61,368 nucleotides of DNA from Actinokineospora terrae (GCF_900111175.1 NZ_FOGI01000019.1:13003-74370); one strand, 5' to 3'; positions 33,228-42,599 are shown, counted from the stretch's first letter. The notes: a model not told the origin generated them from the sequence alone. A program made the numbers and translations.

Positions 33228-33265
33228 ATAGTGCCTCAGGTGACCGACCACATCAGACAGCGCGC

Positions 33266-34447
33266 TCAGGCCATCTTGTCCCGGGCGGCGATGAAGGCGT
33301 CGACGGCGCGGTTGACGTCTTCGAGGGAGTGGGCGGCGGACATCTGGGTGCGGATGCGGGCCTTGCCGTGGGGGACGACGGGGTAGGAGAAGCCGATGAC
33401 GTAGATGCCCTGGTCGAGGAGGAGGTCGGCCATGCGGGCGGCTTCGGCGGCGTCGCCGATCATGACGGGGATGATGGCGTGTTCGCCGTCGAGGAGGTCG
33501 AAGCCCGCCTCGGTCATCCGGGAGCGGAACAGCGCGCTGTTCTCGCGCAGCCGGACCAGCAGGTCGGCCGAGGAGTCCAGCAGGTCGAGCGCGGCCAGGG
33601 CGGCGCCGGTGATCGACGGGGCGAGGGAGTTGGAGAACAGGTACGGGCGGGAGCGCTGGCGCAGGAGTTCGACGATCTCGGCGCGGCCGGAGGTGTAGCC
33701 GCCGCTGGCGCCGCCGAGGGCCTTGCCCAGGGTGCCGGTGTAGATGTCGACGCGGTGGCCGACGCCGAAGTGCTCCGGGGTGCCGCGGCCGGTGGCGCCC
33801 ATGAAGCCGACGGCGTGGGAGTCGTCGACCATGACCAGGGCGTCGTACCGCTCGGCGAGGTCGCAGATCTCGTCCAAGGGGGCCAGGTAGCCGTCCATCG
33901 AGAACACGCCGTCGGTGGCGATCAGGCGGTAGCGGGCGTCGGCGGAGTCCTGCAGCTGCCTCTCCAGGTCGGCCATGTCCCGGTTGCGGTACCGCTTGCG
34001 GCCCGCCTTGCACAGCCGGATGCCGTCGATGATCGACGCGTGGTTGAGCTCGTCGGAGATCACCACGTCCCGGTCGGTCAGCAGGGTCTCGAACAGGCCG
34101 CCGTTGGCGTCGAAGCAGGAGCTGTAGAGGATGGTGTCCTCGGTGCCGAGGAACCGGGAGATCCGCGCCTCCAACTCCTTGTGCGGTGCCTGCGTGCCGC
34201 AGATGAACCGCACCGAGGCCATCCCGAAGCCCCACTCGTCGAGCGCCTGCTTGGCCGCGGCGACCAGCGCGGGGTGGTCGGCGAGGCCGAGGTAGTTGTT
34301 CGCGCAGAAGTTGAGCACCGCCGCCGACCCGCCGACCCGGACCGCGGCCTGCTGCGGCGAGGTGATGACCCGCTCGGACTTGTAGAGCCCGCCCGCGCGG
34401 ATCTCGTCGATGGTCCCGAGCAGGTCTTCGCGCATCGCGCCGTACAT
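33266..34447 (-). CDS. kbl: Glycine C-acetyltransferase (2-amino-3-ketobutyrate CoA ligase)
   Basis: The 393-residue PLP enzyme belongs to the alpha-oxoamine synthases. It has FCANNYLGLADHP, SELNHASIIDG-like DELNHASIIDGIR, VDDSHAVGFMG and the lysine motif GTLGKALGGASGG. It cleaves 2-amino-3-ketobutyrate with CoA to glycine and acetyl-CoA. The start overlaps the tdh stop by one base (TGATG), and tdh makes its substrate, which supports this identity over the paralogues BioF and HemA. Confidence 0.95.
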   Translation of the reverse strand: MYGAMREDLLGTIDEIRAGGLYKSERVITSPQQAAVRVGGSAAVLNFCANNYLGLADHPALVAAAKQALDEWGFGMASVRFICGTQAPHKELEARISRFLGTEDTILYSSCFDANGGLFETLLTDRDVVISDELNHASIIDGIRLCKAGRKRYRNRDMADLERQLQDSADARYRLIATDGVFSMDGYLAPLDEICDLAERYDALVMVDDSHAVGFMGATGRGTPEHFGVGHRVDIYTGTLGKALGGASGGYTSGRAEIVELLRQRSRPYLFSNSLAPSITGAALAALDLLDSSADLLVRLRENSALFRSRMTEAGFDLLDGEHAIIPVMIGDAAEAARMADLLLDQGIYVIGFSYPVVPHGKARIRTQMSAAHSLEDVNRAVDAFIAARDKMA

Positions 34448-35475
34448 CAGCTCTCCCAGTCGAGGATGACCTTGCCGCAGTCGCCACCCCGTGCGGTGGC
34501 GAACGCCTCGGCGTGGTCGGTGTGGTGGAACCGGTGGGTGATCACCGGCGAGAGGTCCAGCCCGGCCTGCAGCAGCACCGACATGGCGTACCAGGTCTCG
34601 AACATCTCCCGGCCGTAGACGCCCTTGATGGTGATCATCTTGAGCACCACGGCGCTGAAGTCCACGGCGATCTCGCGCGCGGGCAGGCCCAGCATGGCGA
34701 TCCGGCCGCCGTGGGTCATGTTCGAGATCATCTCGCGCAGCGCGGAGGGCTGGCCGGACATCTCCATGCCGACGTCGAAGCCCTCGGTCATGGTCAGCTC
34801 GTCGTAGACGGCCGCGATCCGGTTGGCGCTGACGTCGAGGGCGACCGTGGCGCCGATCTTGCGGGCCAGTTCCAGCCGCGGCTCGCTCACGTCGGTGACG
34901 ACCACGTGCCTGGCGCCCGCGTGCTTGGCGACCGCGACGGCCATCAGCCCGATCGGGCCAGCGCCGGTGATCAGCACGTCCTCGCCGAGGACCGGGAACT
35001 GCAGCGCCGTGTGCACCGCGTTGCCGAACGGGTCGAAGATCGCCGCGACGTCCAGGTCGACCTGGTGGCGGTGCACCCAGGCGTTGCCCTCGGGCAGCAC
35101 CGCGTACTCGGCGAACGCCCCGATCGTGTGCACGCCGAGGCCGACGGTGTTCGCGCACAGGTGCCTGCGACCGGCCCGGCAGTTGCGGCAGCGGCCGCAG
35201 ACCAGGTGCCCCTCGCCGCTGACCAGGTCGCCGACCGAGACCTTGGTGACCGCGGCGCCGACCTCGACGACCTCGCCGACGAACTCGTGCCCGAGCACCA
35301 GCGGCGCCTTGACGGTGTTCGCCGCCCAGTCGTCCCAGGCGTCGATGTGCAGGTCGGTCCCGCAGATGCCGGTGCGCAGCACCCGCAGCACGACGTCACC
35401 GGGACCCGGGGTCGGGTCGGGTACGTCGAGCAGTTCCAGCCCGGGACCGGGGGCTGGTTTGACCAGAGCCTTCAC
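34447..35475 (-). CDS. tdh: L-threonine 3-dehydrogenase
   Basis: The 342-residue zinc-dependent medium-chain dehydrogenase has a catalytic-zinc segment TGICGTDLHIDAWDDWA, LGHEFVGEV, four structural-zinc cysteines in CGRCRNCRAGRRHLC, and the NAD-binding VLITGAGPIGLMAVAVA. It oxidises L-threonine to 2-amino-3-ketobutyrate. GTG start preceded by AGGGAGGA. It is the first gene of tdh-kbl-lysR; the operon would feed threonine carbon into glycine and acetyl-CoA. Confidence 0.95.
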   Translation of the reverse strand: MKALVKPAPGPGLELLDVPDPTPGPGDVVLRVLRTGICGTDLHIDAWDDWAANTVKAPLVLGHEFVGEVVEVGAAVTKVSVGDLVSGEGHLVCGRCRNCRAGRRHLCANTVGLGVHTIGAFAEYAVLPEGNAWVHRHQVDLDVAAIFDPFGNAVHTALQFPVLGEDVLITGAGPIGLMAVAVAKHAGARHVVVTDVSEPRLELARKIGATVALDVSANRIAAVYDELTMTEGFDVGMEMSGQPSALREMISNMTHGGRIAMLGLPAREIAVDFSAVVLKMITIKGVYGREMFETWYAMSVLLQAGLDLSPVITHRFHHTDHAEAFATARGGDCGKVILDWES

Positions 35476-35604
35476 GTCGTCCTCCCTGCGGCGGGTGGGA
35501 CACCCCCCGCGCGGGAGTCTCGCGCCGACGCCTCGGTGCGGTCCATCGGGACTTTCCGCACTGCTACGTCAGCGCACCTGCACAGTCGGCGCGCGTGGGC
35601 GGCC

Positions 35605-36234
35605 TCAGGTGTCCCAGCTGATCCTCCACGGCTTGCGGATGGTCAGCGACCCGATGCGGGTGTAGCTGGGTCGCCTGATCTTCACCGACCCGGCCTTGAG
35701 CCGCCCGGTCAGCACGAACACCGGCCCGCCCTGCGAGGCGCCGACCTTGTTCTCGACCTTGCCCGCGATCACCTCGACGTCGTCGGCGACGCAGCCGGAG
35801 TTCGCGGGCAGCAGCAGCTCGACCGACCCGCCGGTCACGTCGAGCTTGATCGTGACCTCGGGGTGCTGGATGACCGCCTCGGTGAAGTCGAACTCGCTGG
35901 AGCCCATCCAGTTGTGCACGACCATCTCGCGCGGCACGTGCCAGGCGCCCTCGCGCTTGATGCTCGACATCCTGGCGCGGAACTCCTGCGGCGGGATCGA
36001 GGTGGGGCTGCCCGGCTCGCGGTTGACCACGCCGGGCAGGTCGACCAGCACGGTGTTGAGGTCGGCCCTGGTCTTGGCGGCCAGGGCGATGTCGGTGCGG
36101 GCGGTGAACTCGTCGAGGGTGAGCATCCCGTGGCCGATGGCCTTCTGCAGGATGCCGACGACGTGCTCCCGTTCGGCGTCGGAGACCCGCAGGTCCCGCG
36201 GGTTGATCGGGGCGGGGAGGGATTCGGTGCTCAC
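35605..36234 (-). CDS. DUF1707 domain protein
   Basis: The 209-residue protein opens with a DUF1707/SHOCT-like segment (RVSDAEREHVVGILQKAIGHGMLTLDEFTARTDIALAAKTRADLN is spread over residues 16-60). The C-terminal half is a beta-rich domain resembling the cell-wall-active antibiotic response (LiaF-like) fold. No membrane helix is evident. It follows the response regulator by 9 bp, so it is the last gene of the AI-2E permease-kinase-regulator operon and may be a signalling partner. Confidence 0.8.
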   Translation of the reverse strand: MSTESLPAPINPRDLRVSDAEREHVVGILQKAIGHGMLTLDEFTARTDIALAAKTRADLNTVLVDLPGVVNREPGSPTSIPPQEFRARMSSIKREGAWHVPREMVVHNWMGSSEFDFTEAVIQHPEVTIKLDVTGGSVELLLPANSGCVADDVEVIAGKVENKVGASQGGPVFVLTGRLKAGSVKIRRPSYTRIGSLTIRKPWRISWDT

Positions 36235-36243
36235 CGGTCCAGA

Positions 36244-36906
36244 CTACTGCGGCGGGTCGCCGTCGAGCCCGTGCTCGATGGCGTACCTGGCCAGTTCGAC
36301 GCGGTTGTGCAGCTGGAGTTTGCGCAGCGTGGACTGCACGTGGTTCTCGACGGTGCGGTGCGAGAGGACGAGCCGGTCGGCGATCTGCCTGGCGGTCAGC
36401 CCCTTGGCGACGAGCCGCAGGACGTCGGTCTCGCGGTCGGTCAGCCGGGGCGCGGAGGTCTCCTGCGGGGCGGCTGCCATCCGGCGGTACTCCCCGAGCA
36501 CCAGCCCGGCGAGGCCCGCGGTGAAGACAGCGTCACCGACAGCGGTACGGCCAACTGCGTCCACCAGCTCTTCCGCCGACGCGGACTTGACCAGGTAACC
36601 GGATGCGCCAGCCTTGACTGCTTCCAGCACGTCACTGTGTTCTCCGCTGGCGGACAGCACTAGAACCTTGGTTTCGGCCAACTCGGCGGTGATCTCGCGG
36701 GTGGCGTCGACCCCGGAGCCCGCGCCCAGGTTGAGGTCCATCAGCACCACGTCCGGCCGCACCACCCGGGCGATCCGGACCGCGGACGGCGCGTCCCCTG
36801 CGGTCGCCCGCACCTCGAAGCCGCGCTCGGACAGGTCCCGCGCCACCCCGTCCCGCCAGATCGGGTGGTCGTCGACGACCATCACCGAGATCGCGCGCTC
36901 AGCCAC
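36244..36906 (-). CDS. LuxR/NarL-family response regulator
   Basis: The 220-residue protein has a receiver domain with the acidic pair VDDHP and the phospho-acceptor Asp57 in VVLMDLNLGAG, and a C-terminal LuxR HTH (LTDRETDVLRLVAKGLTARQIADRLVLSHRTVENHV). It overlaps the kinase gene by 8 bp, making a cognate two-component pair. The GTG start lies inside the end of the kinase gene. Confidence 0.94.
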   Translation of the reverse strand: MAERAISVMVVDDHPIWRDGVARDLSERGFEVRATAGDAPSAVRIARVVRPDVVLMDLNLGAGSGVDATREITAELAETKVLVLSASGEHSDVLEAVKAGASGYLVKSASAEELVDAVGRTAVGDAVFTAGLAGLVLGEYRRMAAAPQETSAPRLTDRETDVLRLVAKGLTARQIADRLVLSHRTVENHVQSTLRKLQLHNRVELARYAIEHGLDGDPPQ

Positions 36907-38047
36907 AGTTCCTCCCCCGCATCGGGACCCGGACCTCCCACTCGGTGCCCAGGCCGGGCCCGGTCTCCAAGGTCGCGGTACCGCCCAGCTCCGCGACCCG
37001 CCCCCGGATCGAACGGGCCACGCCAAGCCTGCCCTGCGCTTCGGCGTCGTCGAGTCTGCCTGCGGCGATTCCCACCCCGTCGTCGCGCACGCTCACCACT
37101 ACCTCGTCACCGAGGTCCTCCACCAAGACCCACGCTCTAGCGTCGTCGCCCGCGTGCCGGTCCACGTTCTCCAGCGCCTCACGCACCAGGTAGGCCAGCT
37201 CCGCCGCGGCGCACTCCGGGACAAGGACTGGCGTCGCAGGTACGGCTACCTGGTACCGGTCAGTCGCCAGAACCTGGATCCTCGGTCGTAGGTCGGCCTG
37301 ACCGTTCGCGGTCGACTCCAGCGGCGCGGCGGCGACCAGCGCGCGTAGCGCTACCTCCTGCGTACCCGCCAACTCGGCCAGTTCCGCGGCCTCGCCACCC
37401 AGCTCCCGGCCGCGCTTGCGCACTCGGGCCAGCACCTGCAGGACGCTGTCGTGGATGGTCCGCGCCAGCCGCTCCCGCTCGGCGGTGGCCGCCTCGGCGC
37501 GCATCGCCATCGCCAGCCGCTCCGCCGACTGCTTGGACGTCGTCGAGGCCAGCCCCACCACGAACCCGACCCCGACCAGCAGCACGAAGTCCCTGGTCAG
37601 GTCGGTGTCGAAGTAGCCGCGCACGCCGTAGTTGAACGCGGCGATGACCGTGCCGAACACCGTGCCGCCGATCATGCCGGAGCGGACCGCGCCCACCGCG
37701 ACCACAGCCGTCACCCACACGGTCGGCACCAGCGGCACCACCTGGACGGTCAGCTGGTCGTGGGTGAGCACCAGCCGCGACACGCACATCACGCCGCAGC
37801 AGACGCCGAGGTCGAGCAGGGTGAACCAGAGCGCGACCTTGCTGCGCCGCAGGTAGTAGACCGAGGTGGCCACCGTCCAGCAGGCCATCGCGCCGATCGT
37901 CACCCAGGCCAGGACGGTGCTGGCGTACTCCCCCGCGTGGGCGAGCACGACGCCTGCCGCGAACAGCCAGGTGATCACCCGCAGCAGTGCGGCGGCGCGC
38001 CAGAGCGGCTTGAGCGCGTCCTTGCGCACGGCGCGGGGCGAGCTCAC
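36899..38047 (-). CDS. Membrane sensor histidine kinase (HisKA_3, MacS-like)
   Basis: The 382-residue protein has about six N-terminal transmembrane helices (20-170), a HisKA_3 dimerisation helix with the phospho-acceptor His199 in TIHDSVLQVLARV, and a C-terminal HATPase domain (AYLVREALENVDRHA, VSVRDDGVGIA). No extracytoplasmic sensor loop is large, so it probably senses within the membrane. It overlaps the AI-2E permease gene by 4 bp and its response regulator by 8 bp. Confidence 0.92.
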   Translation of the reverse strand: MSSPRAVRKDALKPLWRAAALLRVITWLFAAGVVLAHAGEYASTVLAWVTIGAMACWTVATSVYYLRRSKVALWFTLLDLGVCCGVMCVSRLVLTHDQLTVQVVPLVPTVWVTAVVAVGAVRSGMIGGTVFGTVIAAFNYGVRGYFDTDLTRDFVLLVGVGFVVGLASTTSKQSAERLAMAMRAEAATAERERLARTIHDSVLQVLARVRKRGRELGGEAAELAELAGTQEVALRALVAAAPLESTANGQADLRPRIQVLATDRYQVAVPATPVLVPECAAAELAYLVREALENVDRHAGDDARAWVLVEDLGDEVVVSVRDDGVGIAAGRLDDAEAQGRLGVARSIRGRVAELGGTATLETGPGLGTEWEVRVPMRGRNCG

Positions 38048-39252
38048 GGTCTCGCGGATTCCTCGTCCGCGTCCGACTCGGCTTCCTCGTCGTCCTCGAC
38101 CACGTTGGGTTGGGACGCGGCGTCGTCGAGCACGTCCACCTCGTCCGGATCGGTCTCGCCCTCGTTGATCAGCGACCGGACGCCCGCGTTGAGCACGGCG
38201 AGCAGCGGCACCGACAGCAGCGCGCCCGCGATGCCCGCGGCGATGAGGCCGACGCCGATGGCGAGCACGACCGCGAGGGGGTGCAGCTTCACCGCGCGGC
38301 CGAGCAGCCAGGGCTGCAGCACGTGGCTCTCGATCTGCATGATCCCGATGACGATCGCGAGCACGACCAGCGACGAGATGAACCCGTTGGCGACCAGCGC
38401 GATCAGCACCGCGACGGTGCCTGCGATGAGGGCGCCGATGATCGGGATGAACGCGGTGAGGAAGACCAGCGCGGCCAGCGGCACGAACAGCGGCACACCG
38501 ACGATCCACAGGCCGATGCCGATGCCGACCGCGTCGAAGACCGCCACCGCCGCGGTCGCCCGCACGTAGCTGACCAGCGACGAGAAGCCGCGCTTGCCCG
38601 CGACGTCGACCCGGTCGCGCACGATGCCCGGCACGCCGCGCACCACGAACCGCCAGATCCCGCCGCCGTCGAACAGGAAGAAGATGAGGATGAACAGGGT
38701 CAGCAGCAGCCCGGTCAGCACCTCGCCGATGGTGGCGGCGGTGGTGATCGCGCCGGAGGTGATCGCCGACTGGTTGGCCTTGATGGTGTCGATGGCGTTC
38801 TGCAGGAAGGACTTGATCTGGTCCTGGCGCAGGTGCAGCGGGCCGTTGGACAGCCACTTCTGGATCGTGTCCAGCGAGTCGTTGACCTGGCTCTGCAGCT
38901 GCGGCAGGCCGTTGGTGAACTCGGTGATCACGAAGGTGAGCACGCCACCGACCACGGCGAGACCGCCGACGAGCACGATCGCGGTGGCCAGCGACCTCGG
39001 GACCCGCCACTCGACCAGCTTGCCGACGCCGGGGGCCATCAGCGCCGCCAGCAGTAAGGCGATCGCGACCGGGATGACGACGTGGGCGAAGTAGCCGAGC
39101 AGCCAGATGATGACGTACAGCGCGCCGATGATCACCAGGAACCGCCAGGACAGCGCGGCGCTGACCCGCAGGCCCTTGGGCACGAGCGTGGTGACGTCGG
39201 AACTGGGGAGCGTGGCGCGGTGCTTGAGACCCGCGACGCGGTTTCTGGTCAT
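38044..39252 (-). CDS. AI-2E family transporter (TqsA/YhhQ-like permease)
   Basis: The 402-residue membrane protein has eight or so helices with the family pattern: a paired N-terminal helix set (FLVIIGALYVIIWLLGYF), a long soluble linker (about 105-165), then FLTAFIPIIGALIAGTVAVL and ESHVLQPWLLGRAVKLHPLAVV. Relatives are Na+/H+ antiporters or signal-molecule exporters. The acidic C-terminal tail (about 355-402) is rich in Asp and Glu. It is the first gene of a four-gene operon with a two-component system. Confidence 0.9.
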   Translation of the reverse strand: MTRNRVAGLKHRATLPSSDVTTLVPKGLRVSAALSWRFLVIIGALYVIIWLLGYFAHVVIPVAIALLLAALMAPGVGKLVEWRVPRSLATAIVLVGGLAVVGGVLTFVITEFTNGLPQLQSQVNDSLDTIQKWLSNGPLHLRQDQIKSFLQNAIDTIKANQSAITSGAITTAATIGEVLTGLLLTLFILIFFLFDGGGIWRFVVRGVPGIVRDRVDVAGKRGFSSLVSYVRATAAVAVFDAVGIGIGLWIVGVPLFVPLAALVFLTAFIPIIGALIAGTVAVLIALVANGFISSLVVLAIVIGIMQIESHVLQPWLLGRAVKLHPLAVVLAIGVGLIAAGIAGALLSVPLLAVLNAGVRSLINEGETDPDEVDVLDDAASQPNVVEDDEEAESDADEESARP

Positions 39253-39307
39253 CGCCGATCACCGTAATCGGTTGAACGGGTCCTCGGGGAACAAGTTGTC
39301 TGATGTG

Positions 39308-41557
39308 ATGGGGTCCGTGACCGCCTACGTGCCGCTGGAGGATCTTACCGACACCGAGCAGGCGGTCAGAGAGGCTTTCGACTCGGGTTCGCGGCTCGAC
39401 CTCGCAGGCCGGGACGACCGGGCGGTGCGCGGTGAGGTGCTGGCCGCGCTGCTGGTCGGCGCCTACCCGCTCGGCGTCGGCGCGATGCCCGCGATGCGGC
39501 TGGACAACGCCGCGGTCACCGGCCGGTTCGACATCGAGGGACGCGCGGTCGGGTCGGTCATCACGTTGCAGCGGTGCGAGTTCGAGCACGCCCCGGTGCT
39601 GCGGATGGCCCGGCTGGTCGCGTTGAGCCTGCGCGGGTGCAGGCTGCCCGGGTTGTACGCGCGCAACCTCCGGGTCGGCAGCGACCTGCTGCTGGAGGCG
39701 GGCTTCACCTGCTCCGGCGTGCTCGACCTGACCGACGCGACGGTCGAGGGGACGCTGCGCCTGGCGGGCGCGGTGCTGCGCAACACCGGTGCCGCCGCAC
39801 TGCTGGGTGCCCGGCTGCGCGTCTCCGGGTCGGTCCACGCGGTGGCGTTGCGGGTGTTCGGCGAGCTGCGACTGCGCGGGGCGAACATCGGCGGGAGCGT
39901 TCGCCTAACCGGCGCGAGGTTGTCCCACCCGTCCGGCACGGCGTTGGAGGCAACGGGGCTCGTAGTCGCTGGAGACCTGTTCTGCGATGTGGGCGGCGGG
40001 CAGTTCGACGCGTCGGGCACGGTAATCCTGTCTGGCGCGCGCATCGGCGGTGATGCTGTGTTCTCTGGTGCGCAGCTGCACGACGGTGGCGGTGGCGACG
40101 GACATGTCCGGGTGCTGCCTAGAGGCACGGTCGACGACCACTACATCCTCGACGCCGACCGGCTGCGGGTCGACGGGGACGTGAAGCTCGACGAGGGGTT
40201 CACCGCCAGCGGCACCGTGGGACTGCGCAGCGCCCAGATCGGCGGGCACCTCCTCCTCTCCGGCGCGACCATCGGGCACCGGGCCGCGGTGGACGAGCTG
40301 GCGAAGGCCTTCGCCGAGCGGCGGGCGGTGACCAGGGTGCCGATCGCCCTCGTCGCGGACGGCATCGAGGTGCGCGGCGACGTCGAGGCCCGCGGCGCGG
40401 TCGGCGGCAAGGTCGACTCCGATGGCAACCCGGGGACCGCGCTGCGCGCCTACGGGCAGGTTCGACTCGTCGACGCCTACGTGCACGGCAGCGCGAGCCT
40501 GTCCCGCGCCCGGTTACGCGGTCCGGCCATCGACGTCCTCTTCGCCGACCGGCTGCGTGTGGGCGGCACCTTGTTCTTACGCAAGGTCCGCGCCAGCGGG
40601 TCCATCCGGCTGCAGAACGCGCACATCGGTTCCAGCCTCGACTGCTCGGGCGCGCAGCTCACCAAGCCCCGCTTACGTCCGGACGGCTCGCTTAAACCGT
40701 CGCTGGACGCGCGCGTCGCGACCGTTGGCAAGGACCTTCTCTGTAGTCACGGCTTCCGCGCGATCGGCGGTGTGCGGGTCCGGCTGGTCGAGGTGGGCAA
40801 GATGGCGACCTTCGCGGGCGCCCGACTCGGGGGACGCACTCGCCCCGGACATCTTCTTACTGACAAGGCGCTGTCCGCCTACGGCTTGTCCGCGCAAGAG
40901 CTCGTGCTCGTCTTCCCCGAACGGCGTCCCCCGCAGGGCACGGTGATCCTTACGCGCGCGACGGTCGTGTCCGTCATCGATGGACCTGGGCTGTGGGCGG
41001 CCACGGGTGGAGTGGAGATAGAGGACTTCACCTTCACTGCTCTTACCGCCATCCCCGATGTTCCGGTCAAGACGCGGTTGCAGTGGCTGCGCAAGGTTCA
41101 GCCTGACTTCGCCCCTGGCCCCTACGAGCGACTTGCCGCTGTCTACTCCGAGGGCGGCGAGGAGGAACTCGCCCAGCAGATCCACCTCGAACGTCAGCGC
41201 CGCCGCTACGCCGAACTGCACCTGGCCGGTCGGCTCTGGGGGCGGCTACAGGACATCACCGTCGGATACGGCTACCGGCCCTGGCTCGCGATGGTGTGGC
41301 TCGCGCTGTTCTGGCTGCTCGGGATGCTGTGGTTCAGCGACCACGTCATGGAGAAGCTCGACAACGACGTGAACCCGGTGTGGAACCCGCCGCTGCTGGC
41401 CACCGACCTGCTGCTCCCGATCATCGACCTGGGCCAGGACAACAAGTGGCGGATGGTCGGCGCGTCCCAGTGGATCTCGGGGGTGTTGATCGCCGTGGGC
41501 TGGATCCTGGCGACCACGGCGGCCACCGGCGCGACCCGGGTGCTCAAGCGCGGCTGA
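39308..41557 (+). CDS. Beta-solenoid membrane protein (membrane-associated oxidoreductase-like)
   Basis: The 749-residue protein is mostly a long array of short strands with repeating features such as GTLRLAGAVL, GELRLRGANIGGSVRLTGARL and GTVGLRSAQIGGHLLLSGATI, the look of a pentapeptide/bactofilin-like right-handed solenoid (about 60-600). A basic linker with LQWLRKVQPDFAPGPYERLA (about 600-660) leads to two transmembrane helices (WLAMVWLALFWLLGMLWF; ISGVLIAVGWILATT). Streptomyces homologues of this shape are annotated as membrane-associated oxidoreductases, but I see no redox motif. It diverges from the AI-2E gene by 55 bp. Confidence 0.75.
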   Translation: MGSVTAYVPLEDLTDTEQAVREAFDSGSRLDLAGRDDRAVRGEVLAALLVGAYPLGVGAMPAMRLDNAAVTGRFDIEGRAVGSVITLQRCEFEHAPVLRMARLVALSLRGCRLPGLYARNLRVGSDLLLEAGFTCSGVLDLTDATVEGTLRLAGAVLRNTGAAALLGARLRVSGSVHAVALRVFGELRLRGANIGGSVRLTGARLSHPSGTALEATGLVVAGDLFCDVGGGQFDASGTVILSGARIGGDAVFSGAQLHDGGGGDGHVRVLPRGTVDDHYILDADRLRVDGDVKLDEGFTASGTVGLRSAQIGGHLLLSGATIGHRAAVDELAKAFAERRAVTRVPIALVADGIEVRGDVEARGAVGGKVDSDGNPGTALRAYGQVRLVDAYVHGSASLSRARLRGPAIDVLFADRLRVGGTLFLRKVRASGSIRLQNAHIGSSLDCSGAQLTKPRLRPDGSLKPSLDARVATVGKDLLCSHGFRAIGGVRVRLVEVGKMATFAGARLGGRTRPGHLLTDKALSAYGLSAQELVLVFPERRPPQGTVILTRATVVSVIDGPGLWAATGGVEIEDFTFTALTAIPDVPVKTRLQWLRKVQPDFAPGPYERLAAVYSEGGEEELAQQIHLERQRRRYAELHLAGRLWGRLQDITVGYGYRPWLAMVWLALFWLLGMLWFSDHVMEKLDNDVNPVWNPPLLATDLLLPIIDLGQDNKWRMVGASQWISGVLIAVGWILATTAATGATRVLKRG

Positions 41558-41558
41558 T

Positions 41559-41574
41559 CCACAGCTGTGGACAG
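41559..41574. promoter_or_regulatory. Inverted pair of DnaA-box-like motifs
   Basis: tccacagctgtgga (41559-41572) is a perfect palindrome that contains tgtggacag (8 of 9 to a DnaA box on the minus strand) and tgatccaca (41555-41563) on the plus strand. It begins 2 bp after a stop codon, in a 205-bp gap. It may be chance or a regulatory dyad for the next gene. Confidence 0.4.
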
Positions 41575-41762
41575 GTGCGACCGATTCTCGCGATCACCTG
41601 CCGTAGTAGCTCAGCGTGATCTGTGGAAACACGCTGTGTTCGTCACACGATCCGGTGGGCATCCTGAGTCACGCGTGCATAACGATGCGTGTCCCTGCCA
41701 GTGTTCCCGGTGCACGGCGCCCCAGCCGTGCTCCCCGGATCAGAAGGCGACCCCGGACAGGT

Positions 41763-42599
41763 ATGAGTGGCTACCGCGAGGACCAGCAGGTGAGGACGGC
41801 GACCGCAGTGCGGCGCGCCGTCTCCCGCACGCTGTTCGTCCTGGGCGGCACCCTCGCCTCGACCGCGGCGGCCTGGGCCATCTCCACCGCGACCGCCGGG
41901 GCCGACGTGGCGACCGACCTGCAGCACGACCTGCGGTCGGTGGTCGACGTCGTCCCCGCGCTCGACGGCCCAGCCAAGGCGGGCCTGATCGAACTCGCCG
42001 ACCAGGTCGGCGCGCTCGTCGGCGATCCGGTCGACGCCAGCCGGGTCACCCGGGTCAGCCACGAGGCGACCCACGCGGTCGAGGAGTTCGGCCGCGACCT
42101 GGCCAAGCAGTTGCCCACCCACCTCAGCGCCCCCCGGATCGAGCTGCCCACGCGCGGCTCGGCCGCAGGCACCGAGGTGGCCCCCGCACCCGAGCCGACC
42201 GGGTCCGCCCCGGTCCTCGGATCCCCCGTCGTCACGCAGGCCACCCCGGCCGCGACCGCCGAGGCACAGCCCGGCGCGCTCGCCACCCGGCACGAACCGG
42301 GCGCACAGCGCGCCGCCGGCTCCGGCCTGTCCCAGCGCGGCTCCCCCGAGACCGCCGACGAGCGGGTCGACCAGCACGCCCCCGCCCTGCCCACCGGCCC
42401 AGCCCCGTTGGCGCCGATGAGCATGCCCGCTCCGACCAACCCGGGTAACCCCGGCGCAGGCGCGGCGGACGGGCTCGGGCACGGCTTGGTCGTCACCACC
42501 CCGGCCGACTCCGCCGACACCTCGGCCAGCGCGCCGCGCACCGCTCCGGTCGCGGCCGCCACCACCGTCGACGCGCAGCCCGGCGTCACGCCCGACTGA
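41763..42599 (+). CDS. Secreted Pro/Ala-rich protein of unknown function
   Basis: The 278-residue product has a signal peptide (RRAVSRTLFVLGGTLASTAAAWAI spans residues 17-40, cleavage near ATAGAD) and a helical segment (about 48-120), then a low-complexity Pro/Ala/Thr tail without repeats. No anchor motif or membrane helix follows, so it should be released or wall-bound. The ATG follows ggacaggt. Its position directly before the chaplin-like gene suggests a shared surface role. No family was recognised. Confidence 0.7.
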   Translation: MSGYREDQQVRTATAVRRAVSRTLFVLGGTLASTAAAWAISTATAGADVATDLQHDLRSVVDVVPALDGPAKAGLIELADQVGALVGDPVDASRVTRVSHEATHAVEEFGRDLAKQLPTHLSAPRIELPTRGSAAGTEVAPAPEPTGSAPVLGSPVVTQATPAATAEAQPGALATRHEPGAQRAAGSGLSQRGSPETADERVDQHAPALPTGPAPLAPMSMPAPTNPGNPGAGAADGLGHGLVVTTPADSADTSASAPRTAPVAAATTVDAQPGVTPD

